Assembly: GCA_026996895.1 (NCBI GenBank)
Contig: JALWJX010000081.1
Location: forward strand, 1 to 44,718
Direction of reading: 5' to 3'
DNA: 44,718 nt
DNA from: Candidatus Kapaibacterium sp.
GTDB taxonomy: Bacteria > Bacteroidota > Ignavibacteria > Kapaibacteriales > WFXC01
Shown: one piece after another, positions 26,139 to 35,574 of the stretch
Layout of the letters: each line of letters begins with the position of its first letter
How positions within the stretch are numbered: the stretch's first letter is position 1
Translations under genes and position numbers: made by a program
Notes under the pieces: model-generated
Seen by the model: the letters and a program-made list of their open reading frames with translations, nothing else
Told to the model about the DNA's origin: nothing
Databases searched by the model: none

Positions 26139-27026
26139 ATGAAAGATGATGCTGTTACTTTCCAGGTGCCGCAACAAATTGCGATCTGTGGTGCCGGTGT
26201 GATGGGGACAGGTATCGCGACTGCCCTCCTTCTCCACCAATTTCCCGTTACATTGTATGATCTGAGCGATACCGTCTTGGAACGAGCGCACCATCAGATA
26301 GCCAGAAATCTGGAGAAAGCGGTGCAGAAAGGCAAACTGGCTGCTGAATTGCTCCATTCTGTTTTGCAGGAAAAGATCTCCTTTACAACTCGTCTGGAAG
26401 ATTGTGCTGCGGCAGATTGCGTGATCGAAGCTATCATCGAGGACCGCACAGCAAAAATAGAGCTGTTACACCGACTGGAATCTTTGCTGCCATCACGGGC
26501 AATCATCGCGACCAATACTTCTTCCATTGCCATTTCCTCCCTTCAAAGCGAGCTTCAGCATCCTGGGCGTTTCCTGGGCTTACACTTTTTCAACCCTGCA
26601 CACATTATGAAGCTGGTGGAAGTGGTCAAAGGAGCATTCACCCTTGATGTGGTTGTCGAGGTTATCAAAGATTTTTCCGAATCTATCGGCAAAATTCCCG
26701 TTATTGTAAAGGATGTTCCAGGGTTTATTGTCAATCGAGTTGCCCGAAACTTTTACAATGAAGCGCTGCGGATCGTGGAAGAAGGAACAGCTTCGGTGGA
26801 GCAGGTGGATCGGCTGTTGCGGAGCTATGGTTTCCGAATGGGGCCTTTTGAGCTGATGGACCTTATCGGTGTTGATACCAATTTCGCTGTGACGTTGTCT
26901 GTATGGCAGCAATACTTTTATGATCCTCGCTTTGCCCCTTCCCTTTTGCAGAAGCGGTTGGTCGATGCAAAAAAGTGGGGACGGAAGACAGGCGAGGGTT
27001 TTTATCGGTACTCACAGCAAGATTAA
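26139..27026 (+). CDS. 3-hydroxyacyl-CoA dehydrogenase (PaaH/Hbd-like)
   Basis: This 295-residue NAD-dependent dehydrogenase oxidises 3-hydroxyacyl-CoA to 3-ketoacyl-CoA. The N-terminal Rossmann loop is GAGVMGTG (18-25). It has the ATNTSSIAIS strand, the catalytic His in LHFFNPAHIMKLVEVV, and the C-terminal domain with KDVPGFIVNRV and GPFELMDLIGVD. It begins 3 nt after the isomerase stop and ends in TAA immediately followed by the permease GTG, so all three enzymes and the permease are one operon. With the hydratase and isomerase it covers the hydration and oxidation steps of beta-oxidation; thiolase and acyl-CoA dehydrogenase are not seen. Confidence 0.93.
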   Translation: MKDDAVTFQVPQQIAICGAGVMGTGIATALLLHQFPVTLYDLSDTVLERAHHQIARNLEKAVQKGKLAAELLHSVLQEKISFTTRLEDCAAADCVIEAIIEDRTAKIELLHRLESLLPSRAIIATNTSSIAISSLQSELQHPGRFLGLHFFNPAHIMKLVEVVKGAFTLDVVVEVIKDFSESIGKIPVIVKDVPGFIVNRVARNFYNEALRIVEEGTASVEQVDRLLRSYGFRMGPFELMDLIGVDTNFAVTLSVWQQYFYDPRFAPSLLQKRLVDAKKWGRKTGEGFYRYSQQD

Positions 27027-28271
27027 GTGACGATGCGGTGGCTGCTGCATCCGCTGCGGCGGATCTTTATCCGGCGATGGCTGTTTCCGAAATGGAGGGA
27101 AACTCGTCACATTGTGATTTTTAACACCATCGCCGTTGGAAGTGTGGCTTTAGGCACGGCAGCGGTGCTTCTGGCACTGGCAATCCTCCAGGGATTTGAA
27201 AATGCGATTTACCGCTACGTTACCAGTTTTACGGCTCATATTGAAATTACCGGGCTTTTTAGTTTGCCCATTGAACACTATGAAGATCCTCTGGAATATA
27301 TCCAGAAAACTCCCAACGTTACAGCGGTTGTTCCCTATCGCCTGGGGAATGCACTGATCAGACCGCAGCATTCTCAACACTTTGATGGGGTGTTATGCAA
27401 AGGAATCCCGACTGATGCTACTCTCCCCTATGTCTCCCCGTTCGTGCAGCAGGGCAAAGCTCATTTTCGCTCGGATTCTGCACCAGAACTAATGATCGGA
27501 CGATTACTGGCTGAGCGACTGGATCTTCAGGTGAATGATACGGTGTTCCTGCTGGCATTTAACGCTGCTGTGCAACAGCGGTCATTGCCCAGCATCGCAG
27601 CATTACGCGTCATTGCCATCTTTGAGACTGGCGCAACGCAGTTTGATGAGAATGTGGTTTTTCTGCCTTTTGAAACCGCCGGACGCCTATTGGGATTTTC
27701 GCGATACCAGGCGACTGGATATGACATTCAGGTTGCGGATTTACGGCAGTTGGTTCCAACTGCCGAGCAACTCAATCAGGGATTGGGTTATCGATTCGTT
27801 GCCCGCACGATGTACGATCTGTATAGCGCCCTCTTTGCCTGGATTGATCTGCAAAAACGCCCCATTCCCATTGTGCTGGGGCTGATTGCCTTTGTGGCGC
27901 TGTTCAATGTTGTCTCAGCGCTGCTGACTTTAATGGTTGCTAAGTTACACGAAATAGCTGTCCTCCGGAGTCTGGGAATGCAGCAGCGTCAGTTACGACA
28001 GATTTTCCTTACTGTCGGAATGGCGCTGGTCATCGTCGGATGGATTATTGGTGCAGGGCTTACCTTGATAACCGGATGGCTGCAGAATCAATTCTACATT
28101 CTCCGGTTGCAAACGGATGTGTACTTTTTCTCCTATCTTCCCGTCACCTTTGAGCCACTTCACTTTCTAATCGTCGCCACTCTCTTGCTGATCATCAGTT
28201 TCTTTACAATCTGGATCCCCGCGACGATGGCAACACGCATTCCACCGTTGCAGGCGCTGCGGTTCCGATAG
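27027..28271 (+). CDS. LolC/LolE-family lipoprotein-releasing ABC permease
   Basis: This 414-residue inner-membrane protein has an N-terminal transmembrane helix (about 33-55), a large periplasmic MacB-PCD domain, and three C-terminal helices of the FtsX type (about 285-310, 330-352 and 375-398). The family motifs VALFNVVSALLTLMV and KLHEIAVLRSLGMQQRQL are present. This is the LolC/E arrangement; with a LolD ATPase it would extract lipoproteins from the inner membrane. No lolD is adjacent. The start is either GTG 27027, abutting the preceding TAA, or ATG 27033. Placement after a beta-oxidation cluster is probably incidental. Confidence 0.88.
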   Translation: MTMRWLLHPLRRIFIRRWLFPKWRETRHIVIFNTIAVGSVALGTAAVLLALAILQGFENAIYRYVTSFTAHIEITGLFSLPIEHYEDPLEYIQKTPNVTAVVPYRLGNALIRPQHSQHFDGVLCKGIPTDATLPYVSPFVQQGKAHFRSDSAPELMIGRLLAERLDLQVNDTVFLLAFNAAVQQRSLPSIAALRVIAIFETGATQFDENVVFLPFETAGRLLGFSRYQATGYDIQVADLRQLVPTAEQLNQGLGYRFVARTMYDLYSALFAWIDLQKRPIPIVLGLIAFVALFNVVSALLTLMVAKLHEIAVLRSLGMQQRQLRQIFLTVGMALVIVGWIIGAGLTLITGWLQNQFYILRLQTDVYFFSYLPVTFEPLHFLIVATLLLIISFFTIWIPATMATRIPPLQALRFR

Positions 28272-28332
28272 AAAACCTGATCCGCTCATCGACAGATTCC
28301 CCACCGCTTTTTCCCATCCAGGAACGAACAGC

Positions 28333-28356
28333 GAGGCACAAATCAGGATGTGCCTC
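28333..28356 (+). other. Perfect 8-bp hairpin upstream of mnmA
   Basis: GAGGCACA (28333-28340) pairs perfectly with TGTGCCTC (28349-28356) around an 8-nt loop. It sits in the 161-bp gap between the permease and mnmA. It has no T-run, so it is not a standard terminator. It may be an mRNA leader structure or an operator. Confidence 0.5.
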
Positions 28357-28432
28357 TGGTGTCGGAGATACATTTCCGGCAGAAACGGTTCGTCTACAGT
28401 GGCGGAAGTGGAGAGAAAAAAGCACGATAGCA

Positions 28433-29587
28433 ATGAAGCGATCACCGAAGAGAGTCATCGTCGGAATGTCTGGAGGGCTGGATTCCTCAGTAGCGGCTGC
28501 CCTATTGGTGGAGCAAGGCTATGAGGTGATTGGGATTACGATCAAAACGTACAACTACGAAGATGTTGGCGGCAACATTGTCAACGAATCCAACTGTTGC
28601 TCCATCGAAGGGATTAACGATGCACGCCGGGTGTGCCTACAGCTGGGTATTCCCCATTACGTCGTAGACTTCACCGTGCCATTCCGGAAGCATATCATCG
28701 ATCACTTTGTCGATAGCTATGTCTCCGGTGAAACACCCAATCCATGTGTCCGGTGTAATCGATTGATCAAGTGGGGCGAAATGCTGAAGAAGGCAGACGC
28801 ATTGGGCGCTACTTATGTGGCAATGGGGCATTATGCCCGAGTTCAGCGCTCCGGGGATCGGTACTTCATTACCCGTGGTGTTGATCGGTCAAAAGACCAG
28901 TCGTATGCGCTGTGGACATTGACACAGGACGCATTGGCCCGTACCCTTTTCCCTCTGGGTGAGTATACCAAAGCCGAAGTGCGAGCTATTGCCGAACGGC
29001 TGGGACTGAGTGTTGCGCGTAAAGGAGAATCCTTCGATCTGTGCTTCATTCCAGATAACAATTATCACCGCTTCCTCAAAGAGCAACAGCCAGAGCTGAA
29101 GGATCTGGAAGGTGGTCCCATCATCTTTAATGGTAAAGTTGTTGGGCATCATCGCGGCTATCCATTTTATACGGTCGGACAACGGCGAGGTCTGGGCGTT
29201 TCCTATCGTCAACCGCTGTATGTGCTCAATGTCATTCCTGAAGAAAATGCGGTGGTTGTGGGAACAAAAGATCAACTGCTACATCGAGGCTTAATTGCCC
29301 ACTCCGTAAACCTGATGAAGTATGCTGCTTTGCCGCAGCCACGCCGTGTGATGGCAAAAATTCGGTACAAAGATCCGGGAGCGCCGGCGTATGCGTGGAC
29401 CGATGAGGATCGACTCTATGTGGAGTTTCTGGAACCTCGACGGGCAATCACCCCCGGACAGTCGGTTGTGCTGTATGAAGGCGATGACCTGATTGGTGGA
29501 GGCGTAATTGCCCAGTGGTATGATCATTCCCGGCTGCCCGATGAAACAGCAGAAGTGGCAGCCGAAATTGAAGATGGTAACGGATAA
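28433..29587 (+). CDS. mnmA: tRNA-uridine 2-sulfurtransferase
   Basis: This 384-residue enzyme adds sulfur to C2 of U34 in tRNA-Lys, Glu and Gln. It has the PP-loop SGGLDSS (13-19), the GHYAR block, and KDQSYAL. The catalytic cysteines align as C108 (in NPCVRCNRLIKW) and C204 (in FDLCFIPD). A further cysteine, C105, makes a C-x2-C plus C set. That set resembles thiolases that hold a labile [4Fe-4S] cluster, whereas E. coli MnmA has Asp at the first position. The C-terminal beta-barrel with the GQSVVLYEGD segment is intact. Confidence 0.95.
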   Translation: MKRSPKRVIVGMSGGLDSSVAAALLVEQGYEVIGITIKTYNYEDVGGNIVNESNCCSIEGINDARRVCLQLGIPHYVVDFTVPFRKHIIDHFVDSYVSGETPNPCVRCNRLIKWGEMLKKADALGATYVAMGHYARVQRSGDRYFITRGVDRSKDQSYALWTLTQDALARTLFPLGEYTKAEVRAIAERLGLSVARKGESFDLCFIPDNNYHRFLKEQQPELKDLEGGPIIFNGKVVGHHRGYPFYTVGQRRGLGVSYRQPLYVLNVIPEENAVVVGTKDQLLHRGLIAHSVNLMKYAALPQPRRVMAKIRYKDPGAPAYAWTDEDRLYVEFLEPRRAITPGQSVVLYEGDDLIGGGVIAQWYDHSRLPDETAEVAAEIEDGNG

Positions 29588-29603
29588 CAGCGTGGAATAA
29601 TCG

Positions 29604-30545
29604 ATGAATGTGGTCTTTGCGTATCATCCCGAGATGCTGGAACACGATACCGGTCCGTATCATCCGGAGCGTCCCGATCGGCTGCGAGCTATTGTGGAGC
29701 ACCTGCATACAACCGGACTGTGGGACCAACTGGAGCACATCGATGTACCGCTGGCAGCAGAAGAGCATCTCCAGCTGATCCACCCTCCCTCCTACATTGA
29801 GCGTATTCGGAAAGCGGCAGACAGTGGCGCACAGTATCTGGATCCTGACACGTTCGTTTCCACACATTCGTATGCGGCGGCTCTCCGGGCGGTAGGAGCA
29901 ATCCTCCGTTGTTGTGACGTAGCGCTCCAAGCAAAGCATCGGACATCTGCCTTTGCAGCAGTCCGCCCTCCTGGTCATCACGCAGAACCGCAGCGCGCGA
30001 TGGGATTCTGCCTGTTCAACAATGTTGCCATTGCCGCACGATATGCGCAGCAACAGTACCAGTTGTCGAAAATAGCCATTGTCGATTGGGATGTCCATCA
30101 CGGCAACGGGACACAGGCAGCATTTTATAGCGATCCATCAGTACTCTACATCAGCCTCCACCAGTACCCGCTCTATCCGGGAACCGGATCGGAGGTTGAG
30201 CAGGGCGAAGGTCCGGGATACGGAACGACGTTGAACATTCCCCTTCCCCCGGCATCTGGTGGGAGTGTCTATCGCCAGGCGTTTGAACAAAAAGTATTGC
30301 CAAAGCTGCGGGATTTCCAGCCAGACTTTCTGCTGGTCTCCGCAGGCTACGATGCCCACCGGAATGATCCTTTAGCCTCGATGTTGCTGGAAGCTTCGGA
30401 TTTCGGATGGATGACCCGGCAGTTGGTGACATTTGCCCAAAATCACACTGAGTACGGCATTGCCCTGGTACTGGAAGGTGGTTATCACCTGGAAGCCCTT
30501 GCCCAGAGTGTTGCTCTGACGCTGGAAACTCTTCTGCAAAGCTGA
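29604..30545 (+). CDS. Histone deacetylase-like amidohydrolase (AcuC/HdaH family)
   Basis: This 313-residue zinc amidohydrolase is of the histone deacetylase superfamily. The proton-relay histidines are in RPPGHHAE, the Zn ligands are in IVDWDVHHGNGTQ, and the conserved FNNVAIAARYA and ISLHQYPLYPGTG segments are present. The C-terminal end has LEGGYHLEALA, with the GGY motif containing the active-site Tyr. Bacterial members act on acetylated lysines (AcuC on acetyl-CoA synthetase) or acetylpolyamines. The substrate cannot be decided here. It follows mnmA by 16 nt. Confidence 0.93.
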   Translation: MNVVFAYHPEMLEHDTGPYHPERPDRLRAIVEHLHTTGLWDQLEHIDVPLAAEEHLQLIHPPSYIERIRKAADSGAQYLDPDTFVSTHSYAAALRAVGAILRCCDVALQAKHRTSAFAAVRPPGHHAEPQRAMGFCLFNNVAIAARYAQQQYQLSKIAIVDWDVHHGNGTQAAFYSDPSVLYISLHQYPLYPGTGSEVEQGEGPGYGTTLNIPLPPASGGSVYRQAFEQKVLPKLRDFQPDFLLVSAGYDAHRNDPLASMLLEASDFGWMTRQLVTFAQNHTEYGIALVLEGGYHLEALAQSVALTLETLLQS

Positions 30546-30573
30546 TGGTCTGTAGCGCTCGAGGGTGAAATCA

Positions 30574-30596
30574 CTGTTCCTTCGGGGACAGCTTTG
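30574..30596 (+). terminator. UUCG-loop hairpin after the deacetylase gene
   Basis: CTGTTCC (30574-30580) pairs with GGGACAG (30585-30591) around a TTCG tetraloop, the stem including one G-T pair. It lies 28 nt after the deacetylase stop and is followed only by CTTTG. The stable tetraloop makes a terminator plausible, but the missing U-tract lowers confidence. Confidence 0.4.
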
Positions 30597-30693
30597 CCCT
30601 GATGGAAATGTTATTGCGAGTTGAGTGAGGCTTCGGAATTTTTCCCCTGCTGGATCGTCTACGAGACATTTTATTAAGCTCGTGGGGAGATTG

Positions 30694-32931
30694 ATGACGG
30701 AAGAACTGTACTCAGAAATTCCAGTCTCTGAAACCTTAGCACTGGAACTGGGGTTAACGGCTGAAGAGTATCAACGGATCTTAGAGCTTTTGGGGCGAAC
30801 GCCGACCTATACGGAGCTGGGGATGTTCAGTGTGATGTGGAGTGAGCATTGTAGCTATAAAAATTCCCTCCCGTTGTTGAAAACTCTCCCCCGCTCTGGT
30901 GGGCGCTCCTTGAAAGCAGCAGGAGAAGAAAATGCAGGGCTGATTGATCTGGGAGGTGGCTACGCTCTGGCGTTTAAGATCGAAAGTCACAACCATCCAT
31001 CTGCGGTTGAACCATATCAGGGAGCGGCTACAGGGGTCGGAGGCATCCTCCGCGATGTCTTCACCCTGGGTGCACGACCTATCGCCGCCTTGAATTCTTT
31101 ACGATTCGGGAATCCGGATCATCCGCGGACGCCGTATCTCCTGCGTGGTGTTGTCAAAGGCATTGGTGATTACGGAAACTCTTTCGGCGTTCCGACCGTT
31201 GCCGGCGAAGTTTTTTTCGAGGAATGCTACAATGATAATCCCCTGGTCAATGCAATGGCAGTCGGCATTGTGTCCATGGATCGATTGGTTTCTGCCATTG
31301 CCAAAGGTCCGGGCAATCCGGTGATGATTATGGGAAATAGCACGGGCAGAGATGGGATTCACGGGGCTTCCCTTCTTGCCTCCCGCGAGTTCGACGATGC
31401 GGCAGAAGATATGCGCCCCACCGTGCAGGTTGGCGATCCCTTTATGGAGAAGAAATTGCTGGAAGCGACGCTGGAGTTGATCGATGCTGGCATTGTCGTT
31501 GGTATGCAGGATATGGGTGCGGCGGGCATTTGTAGCTCTACGGCAGAAACGGCTGCGCGCGGTGGCGTTGGTATGCGGCTGGATCTGGACAAAGTGCCGC
31601 TGCGAGAACCAGATATGTCAGCATACGAAATTATGCTCTCTGAGTCTCAGGAGCGGATGCTGGTGATTCTCGAAGCTGGCACAGAGGATATTGCGCAGCA
31701 AATTTGTGAGAAGTGGGATATACCCATCGTCCGGTTTGGTACTGTGACGGATGACGGAATGCTGCGCGTCTATCGCCACGGGCGGTGCGTTGCTTCGCTC
31801 CCGGCAGCGGCACTGGCAGCAGGCTATGGTGCACCGGTGTATCAGCGCGAGCAGAAAGTGGCTGCCTATTTTGCTGAAACCTCCACTTTTGACCCCTCCT
31901 CGCTGCCAGAACCGGCATCGTACGAAGAGGTGTTCTGGCAACTCCTCAGTTCACCGAACATCGCCAGCAAACGATGGGTGTTTGAGCAATATGATTCGCA
32001 GGTTGGAACGAACACCGTGCAGAAAGCATTACTGGACAGCGCAGTGATCCGGTTGAAAGAGCGTCCACCAATGGCAATCGCGTTGACAACCGATTGTAAC
32101 AGCCGCTATGTGTATCTCCATCCGCGTCGGGGAGCTCAAATTGCCGTTGCGGAGGCAGCCCGAAACGTTGCCTGCGCTGGTGCTGAGCCGGTAGGTATTA
32201 CGAATTGCCTGAACTTTGGTAATCCGTACGATCCGGAAATTTACTGGCAGTTTGCGGAAGCGATTGCTGGAATGGCAGAAGCCTGCCGGACATTTGAAAT
32301 TCCAGTGACTGGGGGCAATGTGAGTTTTCACAACGAGTCACAGAACTATGCTGTTTTCCCCACCCCGACCATCGGAATGGTTGGCATTCTGCCGGATGTT
32401 GATAAAGTCGTCGGTGGAGCTTTTCTTGTAGCAGGAGACCTCATTGCCCTGGTGGGACCAGGCCGTCGGGAACTGGGTGGATCGGAGTATCTGTTCCTGC
32501 GGACAGGCAAAGTCACCGGTTTGCCTCCAACCATTGATTGCGAAGAAGAACGGCGGCTGCAAAAGTTTCTGTTTGATGCCGCACAGCGACAACTTCTCCG
32601 CTCCGCTCACGATTGTGCAGAAGGCGGATTGGCAGTTGCGCTGGCGGAAAAGTGCATTGCATCGCCAACTGATATGGGGGCAATTGTGCAGTTGCACGAT
32701 GATCCTTCTGCGGCGTTGCTGTTCGGAGAGTCTCAAACGCGAGTGCTGCTCAGCTTCGATCCGCAGTATCTGGAATCGCTGCAACAATTAGCCCGGCAGT
32801 ATGCGCTCCCCTTTCGACTCCTTGGGACAGTTGTCCCGGAAATTTTTGAGATCAAAGGGGTGTTGAAAACGTCTATAAAAAAACTGCGACGGGTGTACGA
32901 AGCCACTCTGCCGGCAATCGCAAAATCGTAG
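30694..32931 (+). CDS. purL: Phosphoribosylformylglycinamidine synthase II, short form
   Basis: This 745-residue small-type PurL is the synthetase subunit that works with PurS and PurQ, as in Bacillus and Thermotoga. It converts FGAR, glutamine and ATP to FGAM. It has the conserved [46 protein letters not shown], and [10 protein letters not shown] segments of the two AIRS-type halves. The frame is open back to 30625, but GGGGAG 4-9 nt before ATG 30694 (MTEELYSE) and homology favour the later start. purD follows beyond alaS. purS and purQ are not in the window. Confidence 0.94.
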   Translation: MTEELYSEIPVSETLALELGLTAEEYQRILELLGRTPTYTELGMFSVMWSEHCSYKNSLPLLKTLPRSGGRSLKAAGEENAGLIDLGGGYALAFKIESHNHPSAVEPYQGAATGVGGILRDVFTLGARPIAALNSLRFGNPDHPRTPYLLRGVVKGIGDYGNSFGVPTVAGEVFFEECYNDNPLVNAMAVGIVSMDRLVSAIAKGPGNPVMIMGNSTGRDGIHGASLLASREFDDAAEDMRPTVQVGDPFMEKKLLEATLELIDAGIVVGMQDMGAAGICSSTAETAARGGVGMRLDLDKVPLREPDMSAYEIMLSESQERMLVILEAGTEDIAQQICEKWDIPIVRFGTVTDDGMLRVYRHGRCVASLPAAALAAGYGAPVYQREQKVAAYFAETSTFDPSSLPEPASYEEVFWQLLSSPNIASKRWVFEQYDSQVGTNTVQKALLDSAVIRLKERPPMAIALTTDCNSRYVYLHPRRGAQIAVAEAARNVACAGAEPVGITNCLNFGNPYDPEIYWQFAEAIAGMAEACRTFEIPVTGGNVSFHNESQNYAVFPTPTIGMVGILPDVDKVVGGAFLVAGDLIALVGPGRRELGGSEYLFLRTGKVTGLPPTIDCEEERRLQKFLFDAAQRQLLRSAHDCAEGGLAVALAEKCIASPTDMGAIVQLHDDPSAALLFGESQTRVLLSFDPQYLESLQQLARQYALPFRLLGTVVPEIFEIKGVLKTSIKKLRRVYEATLPAIAKS

Positions 32932-32965
32932 AGAAGTGAGTGCGACAAATTTGATCTGAGCAAAA

Positions 32966-35539
32966 ATGATGAGTTCCGAGGAAGTTCGATCTTCGTTTCT
33001 GGAATTTTTCCGTGAAAAAGGACATACTATCGTTCCCAGTGCCCCAGTCATTCCCCACGGAGATCCAACCCTTTTGTTCACCAACGCCGGGATGAATCAG
33101 TTTAAGGATGTCTTTTTGGGAACGGGAACCCGTCCCTATACCCGGGCGGCGGATACGCAGAAGTGTATTCGTGTAAGTGGCAAGCACAACGATCTGGAAG
33201 AAGTCGGATATGACACTTACCACCACACCTTCTTTGAAATGCTGGGCAACTGGAGTTTCGGGGATTACTACAAGGAAGAAGCTATTGCTTATGCGTGGGA
33301 ATTGCTGGTAGACCGGTGGAAGCTTCCGGTCGAACGACTGCATGCCACTGTATTTCGCACTGATGATGAAGCCTATCAGATCTGGCTTCGGTATCTGCCG
33401 CCGGAACGAATTCATCGGTTCGATGAGAAAGATAACTTCTGGGAGATGGGTGACACCGGTCCCTGCGGACCATCGACGGAGATCCACTTTGACCGTACTC
33501 CTGACTTATCGGGAGCAGCATTGGTGAACGCTGGCACCCCCGATGTCATTGAAATCTGGAATCTGGTATTCATTCAGTTCAATCGCCTGCCAGACGGGAC
33601 GCTTCAGCCGCTGCAGAAAAAACACGTTGATACCGGAATGGGTTTGGAACGGATTGTCGCCATTTTGCAGGATAAGTGGTCCAATTACGACACAGACTTG
33701 TTCCAGCCTCTGATCCGGGCACTGGAGGAGCTCAGCGGACGCCCCTACCCTGCTGATCCGGAGCAACTGCTCCATCCGGATGGAGTTGCAATGCGGGTTA
33801 TCGCTGATCACGTTCGTGCTCTTTCCTTCGCTATTGCGGACGGCGCCTTGCCGGGTAACGAAGGTCGAGGATATGTGCTTCGTCGCATTCTCCGCCGCGC
33901 CGCTCGCTATGCCCGGAACCTGGGCTTCCATACTCCGGTGATCTATCAGTTAGTTCCGGTGCTGGTTGATAAAATGGGCGATGTGTTTCCTGAATTGCGG
34001 GAGCAACAGTCCACAATTGAGCGCACCATTCGGTCGGAAGAAGAGATGTTCCTGGCAACGCTGGATCGCGGCATTGCCCATTTCGAGACCGTGGTAGCGC
34101 AATTGGAAAAAGAGGGCAAAAAGGTCATTCCGGGCGAGGCAGCCTTTTTGCTGTACGATACTTTTGGCTTCCCGCTGGATTTGACCCAGTTGATGGCGCG
34201 TGAGCGTGGACTGAGCGTCGATACGGAGCGGTTCGAGCAGTTGATGGAAGAGCAACGAGAACGGTCCCGGCAAGCCCGAAAGGTCGAGCAGGTGGAAGTA
34301 ATTACGCCGCAGGATACGGCGGAGTCGGAATTCATCGGCTACGAAACCTTAGAAGGTGAAAGCCGCATTGTCTGGGTTGAAGATAATAAAGTAGCGCTGG
34401 CAGCGACGCCGTTCTATGCAGAAGCTGGTGGACAGGTTGCTGACACGGGAACACTGGAAATTGAGGGAGAACGCTATCGGGTGAAGGATGTGCAGCGCGT
34501 CGGCGATTTGATTGTCCACTTTGTAGATCGTCCAGTGACTGCCTCGGCTGGCGCGCGCGTTCTTGCAAAGGTCGATGCTCGGCGGCGGCAGGAAATTCGC
34601 ACCCATCATTCTGCAACGCATATTTTGCACGAAGCTCTCCGCCGGGTGCTGGGCAGTCACGTAAAGCAAGCAGGATCGCTGGTGGCTCCCGATCACCTCC
34701 GCTTCGACTTTTCCCATTACGAGAAGCTAACGCCGGAGCAGCTCCGGGAAATTGAAGAGATAATCAACGAGAAGATCCGGGAAAACATCGAGGTATACAC
34801 AGAGGTGATGCCGTTAGAAAAAGCGCAGAAAATTCCCAATGTAAAGATGTTTTTCGGTGATAAGTACGGCGACATCGTACGGGTAGTCTTTATCGATGAG
34901 AAATTTTCCGTTGAGTTGTGTGGCGGCACGCATGTGGAGAGAACGCCGGAGATTGGTCTGGTGAAGATCGTAGAAGAATCCTCTGTCGCCGCAGGTGTGC
35001 GACGCGTTGTCGCCGTTTCTTCCGAGGCAGCAGAGGCGTATGTGCGGCAGCTTGAGGATCAACTAAAACAGGCAGCCGAACGAGAGCGGGACCTGATGGA
35101 GAAAATTCGGAAGCTGGAAAAGCAACTGGAAAATTTCAAGGTGGAATCAATGAAACGCCAATTAGAAGAGGTAACCACGCAATCACAGCCTGTGAATGGA
35201 ATCCGGGTGGTGACGCGCATTTTTGAAGATGCAACGGTGGATCAGTTGAAGCAGTTGGCAGATTTTTTCCGTACCACGGTGAAGAAACAGGGAATTGTGT
35301 TGCTGGCAACAATCCGCAAAGACAAAGTGCAATTGGTGTGTGCTGTAACCGATGACCTGCGCGAGCGCCTCCCTGCCGGAACCTTAGTGCGTGAAGTTGC
35401 CCGACAGTTAGGCGGTGGTGGCGGTGGACAATCGCATATGGCGACCGCTGGTGGTCGAGATGTTGCCCGTTTGCCGGCAGTACTGGAGGCTTTTTCAGCG
35501 CTGGTGCAGTCAAAACTTGAAACTCCTGCCTCCTCATAA
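32966..35539 (+). CDS. alaS: Alanyl-tRNA synthetase
   Basis: This 857-residue class II synthetase charges tRNA-Ala. The catalytic domain starts with FREKGH--VPSAPVIP-GDPTLLFTNAGM and has FFEMLGNWSFGDYYK and GMGLERI. The editing domain has the HHSATHILH zinc motif and CGGTHVERT. The C-terminal C-Ala domain ends with the glycine-rich GGGGGGQSHMA. A coiled-coil stretch (about 690-735) links them. Start: ATGATG at 32966, either codon possible, with no strong Shine-Dalgarno sequence, which is common in Bacteroidota. Its order purL-alaS-purD is co-directional with short gaps. Confidence 0.96.
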   Translation: MMSSEEVRSSFLEFFREKGHTIVPSAPVIPHGDPTLLFTNAGMNQFKDVFLGTGTRPYTRAADTQKCIRVSGKHNDLEEVGYDTYHHTFFEMLGNWSFGDYYKEEAIAYAWELLVDRWKLPVERLHATVFRTDDEAYQIWLRYLPPERIHRFDEKDNFWEMGDTGPCGPSTEIHFDRTPDLSGAALVNAGTPDVIEIWNLVFIQFNRLPDGTLQPLQKKHVDTGMGLERIVAILQDKWSNYDTDLFQPLIRALEELSGRPYPADPEQLLHPDGVAMRVIADHVRALSFAIADGALPGNEGRGYVLRRILRRAARYARNLGFHTPVIYQLVPVLVDKMGDVFPELREQQSTIERTIRSEEEMFLATLDRGIAHFETVVAQLEKEGKKVIPGEAAFLLYDTFGFPLDLTQLMARERGLSVDTERFEQLMEEQRERSRQARKVEQVEVITPQDTAESEFIGYETLEGESRIVWVEDNKVALAATPFYAEAGGQVADTGTLEIEGERYRVKDVQRVGDLIVHFVDRPVTASAGARVLAKVDARRRQEIRTHHSATHILHEALRRVLGSHVKQAGSLVAPDHLRFDFSHYEKLTPEQLREIEEIINEKIRENIEVYTEVMPLEKAQKIPNVKMFFGDKYGDIVRVVFIDEKFSVELCGGTHVERTPEIGLVKIVEESSVAAGVRRVVAVSSEAAEAYVRQLEDQLKQAAERERDLMEKIRKLEKQLENFKVESMKRQLEEVTTQSQPVNGIRVVTRIFEDATVDQLKQLADFFRTTVKKQGIVLLATIRKDKVQLVCAVTDDLRERLPAGTLVREVARQLGGGGGGQSHMATAGGRDVARLPAVLEAFSALVQSKLETPASS

Positions 35540-35574
35540 AGTGGTCGTTTGTTGCGTTAAGGTGCTCAAAAAAG

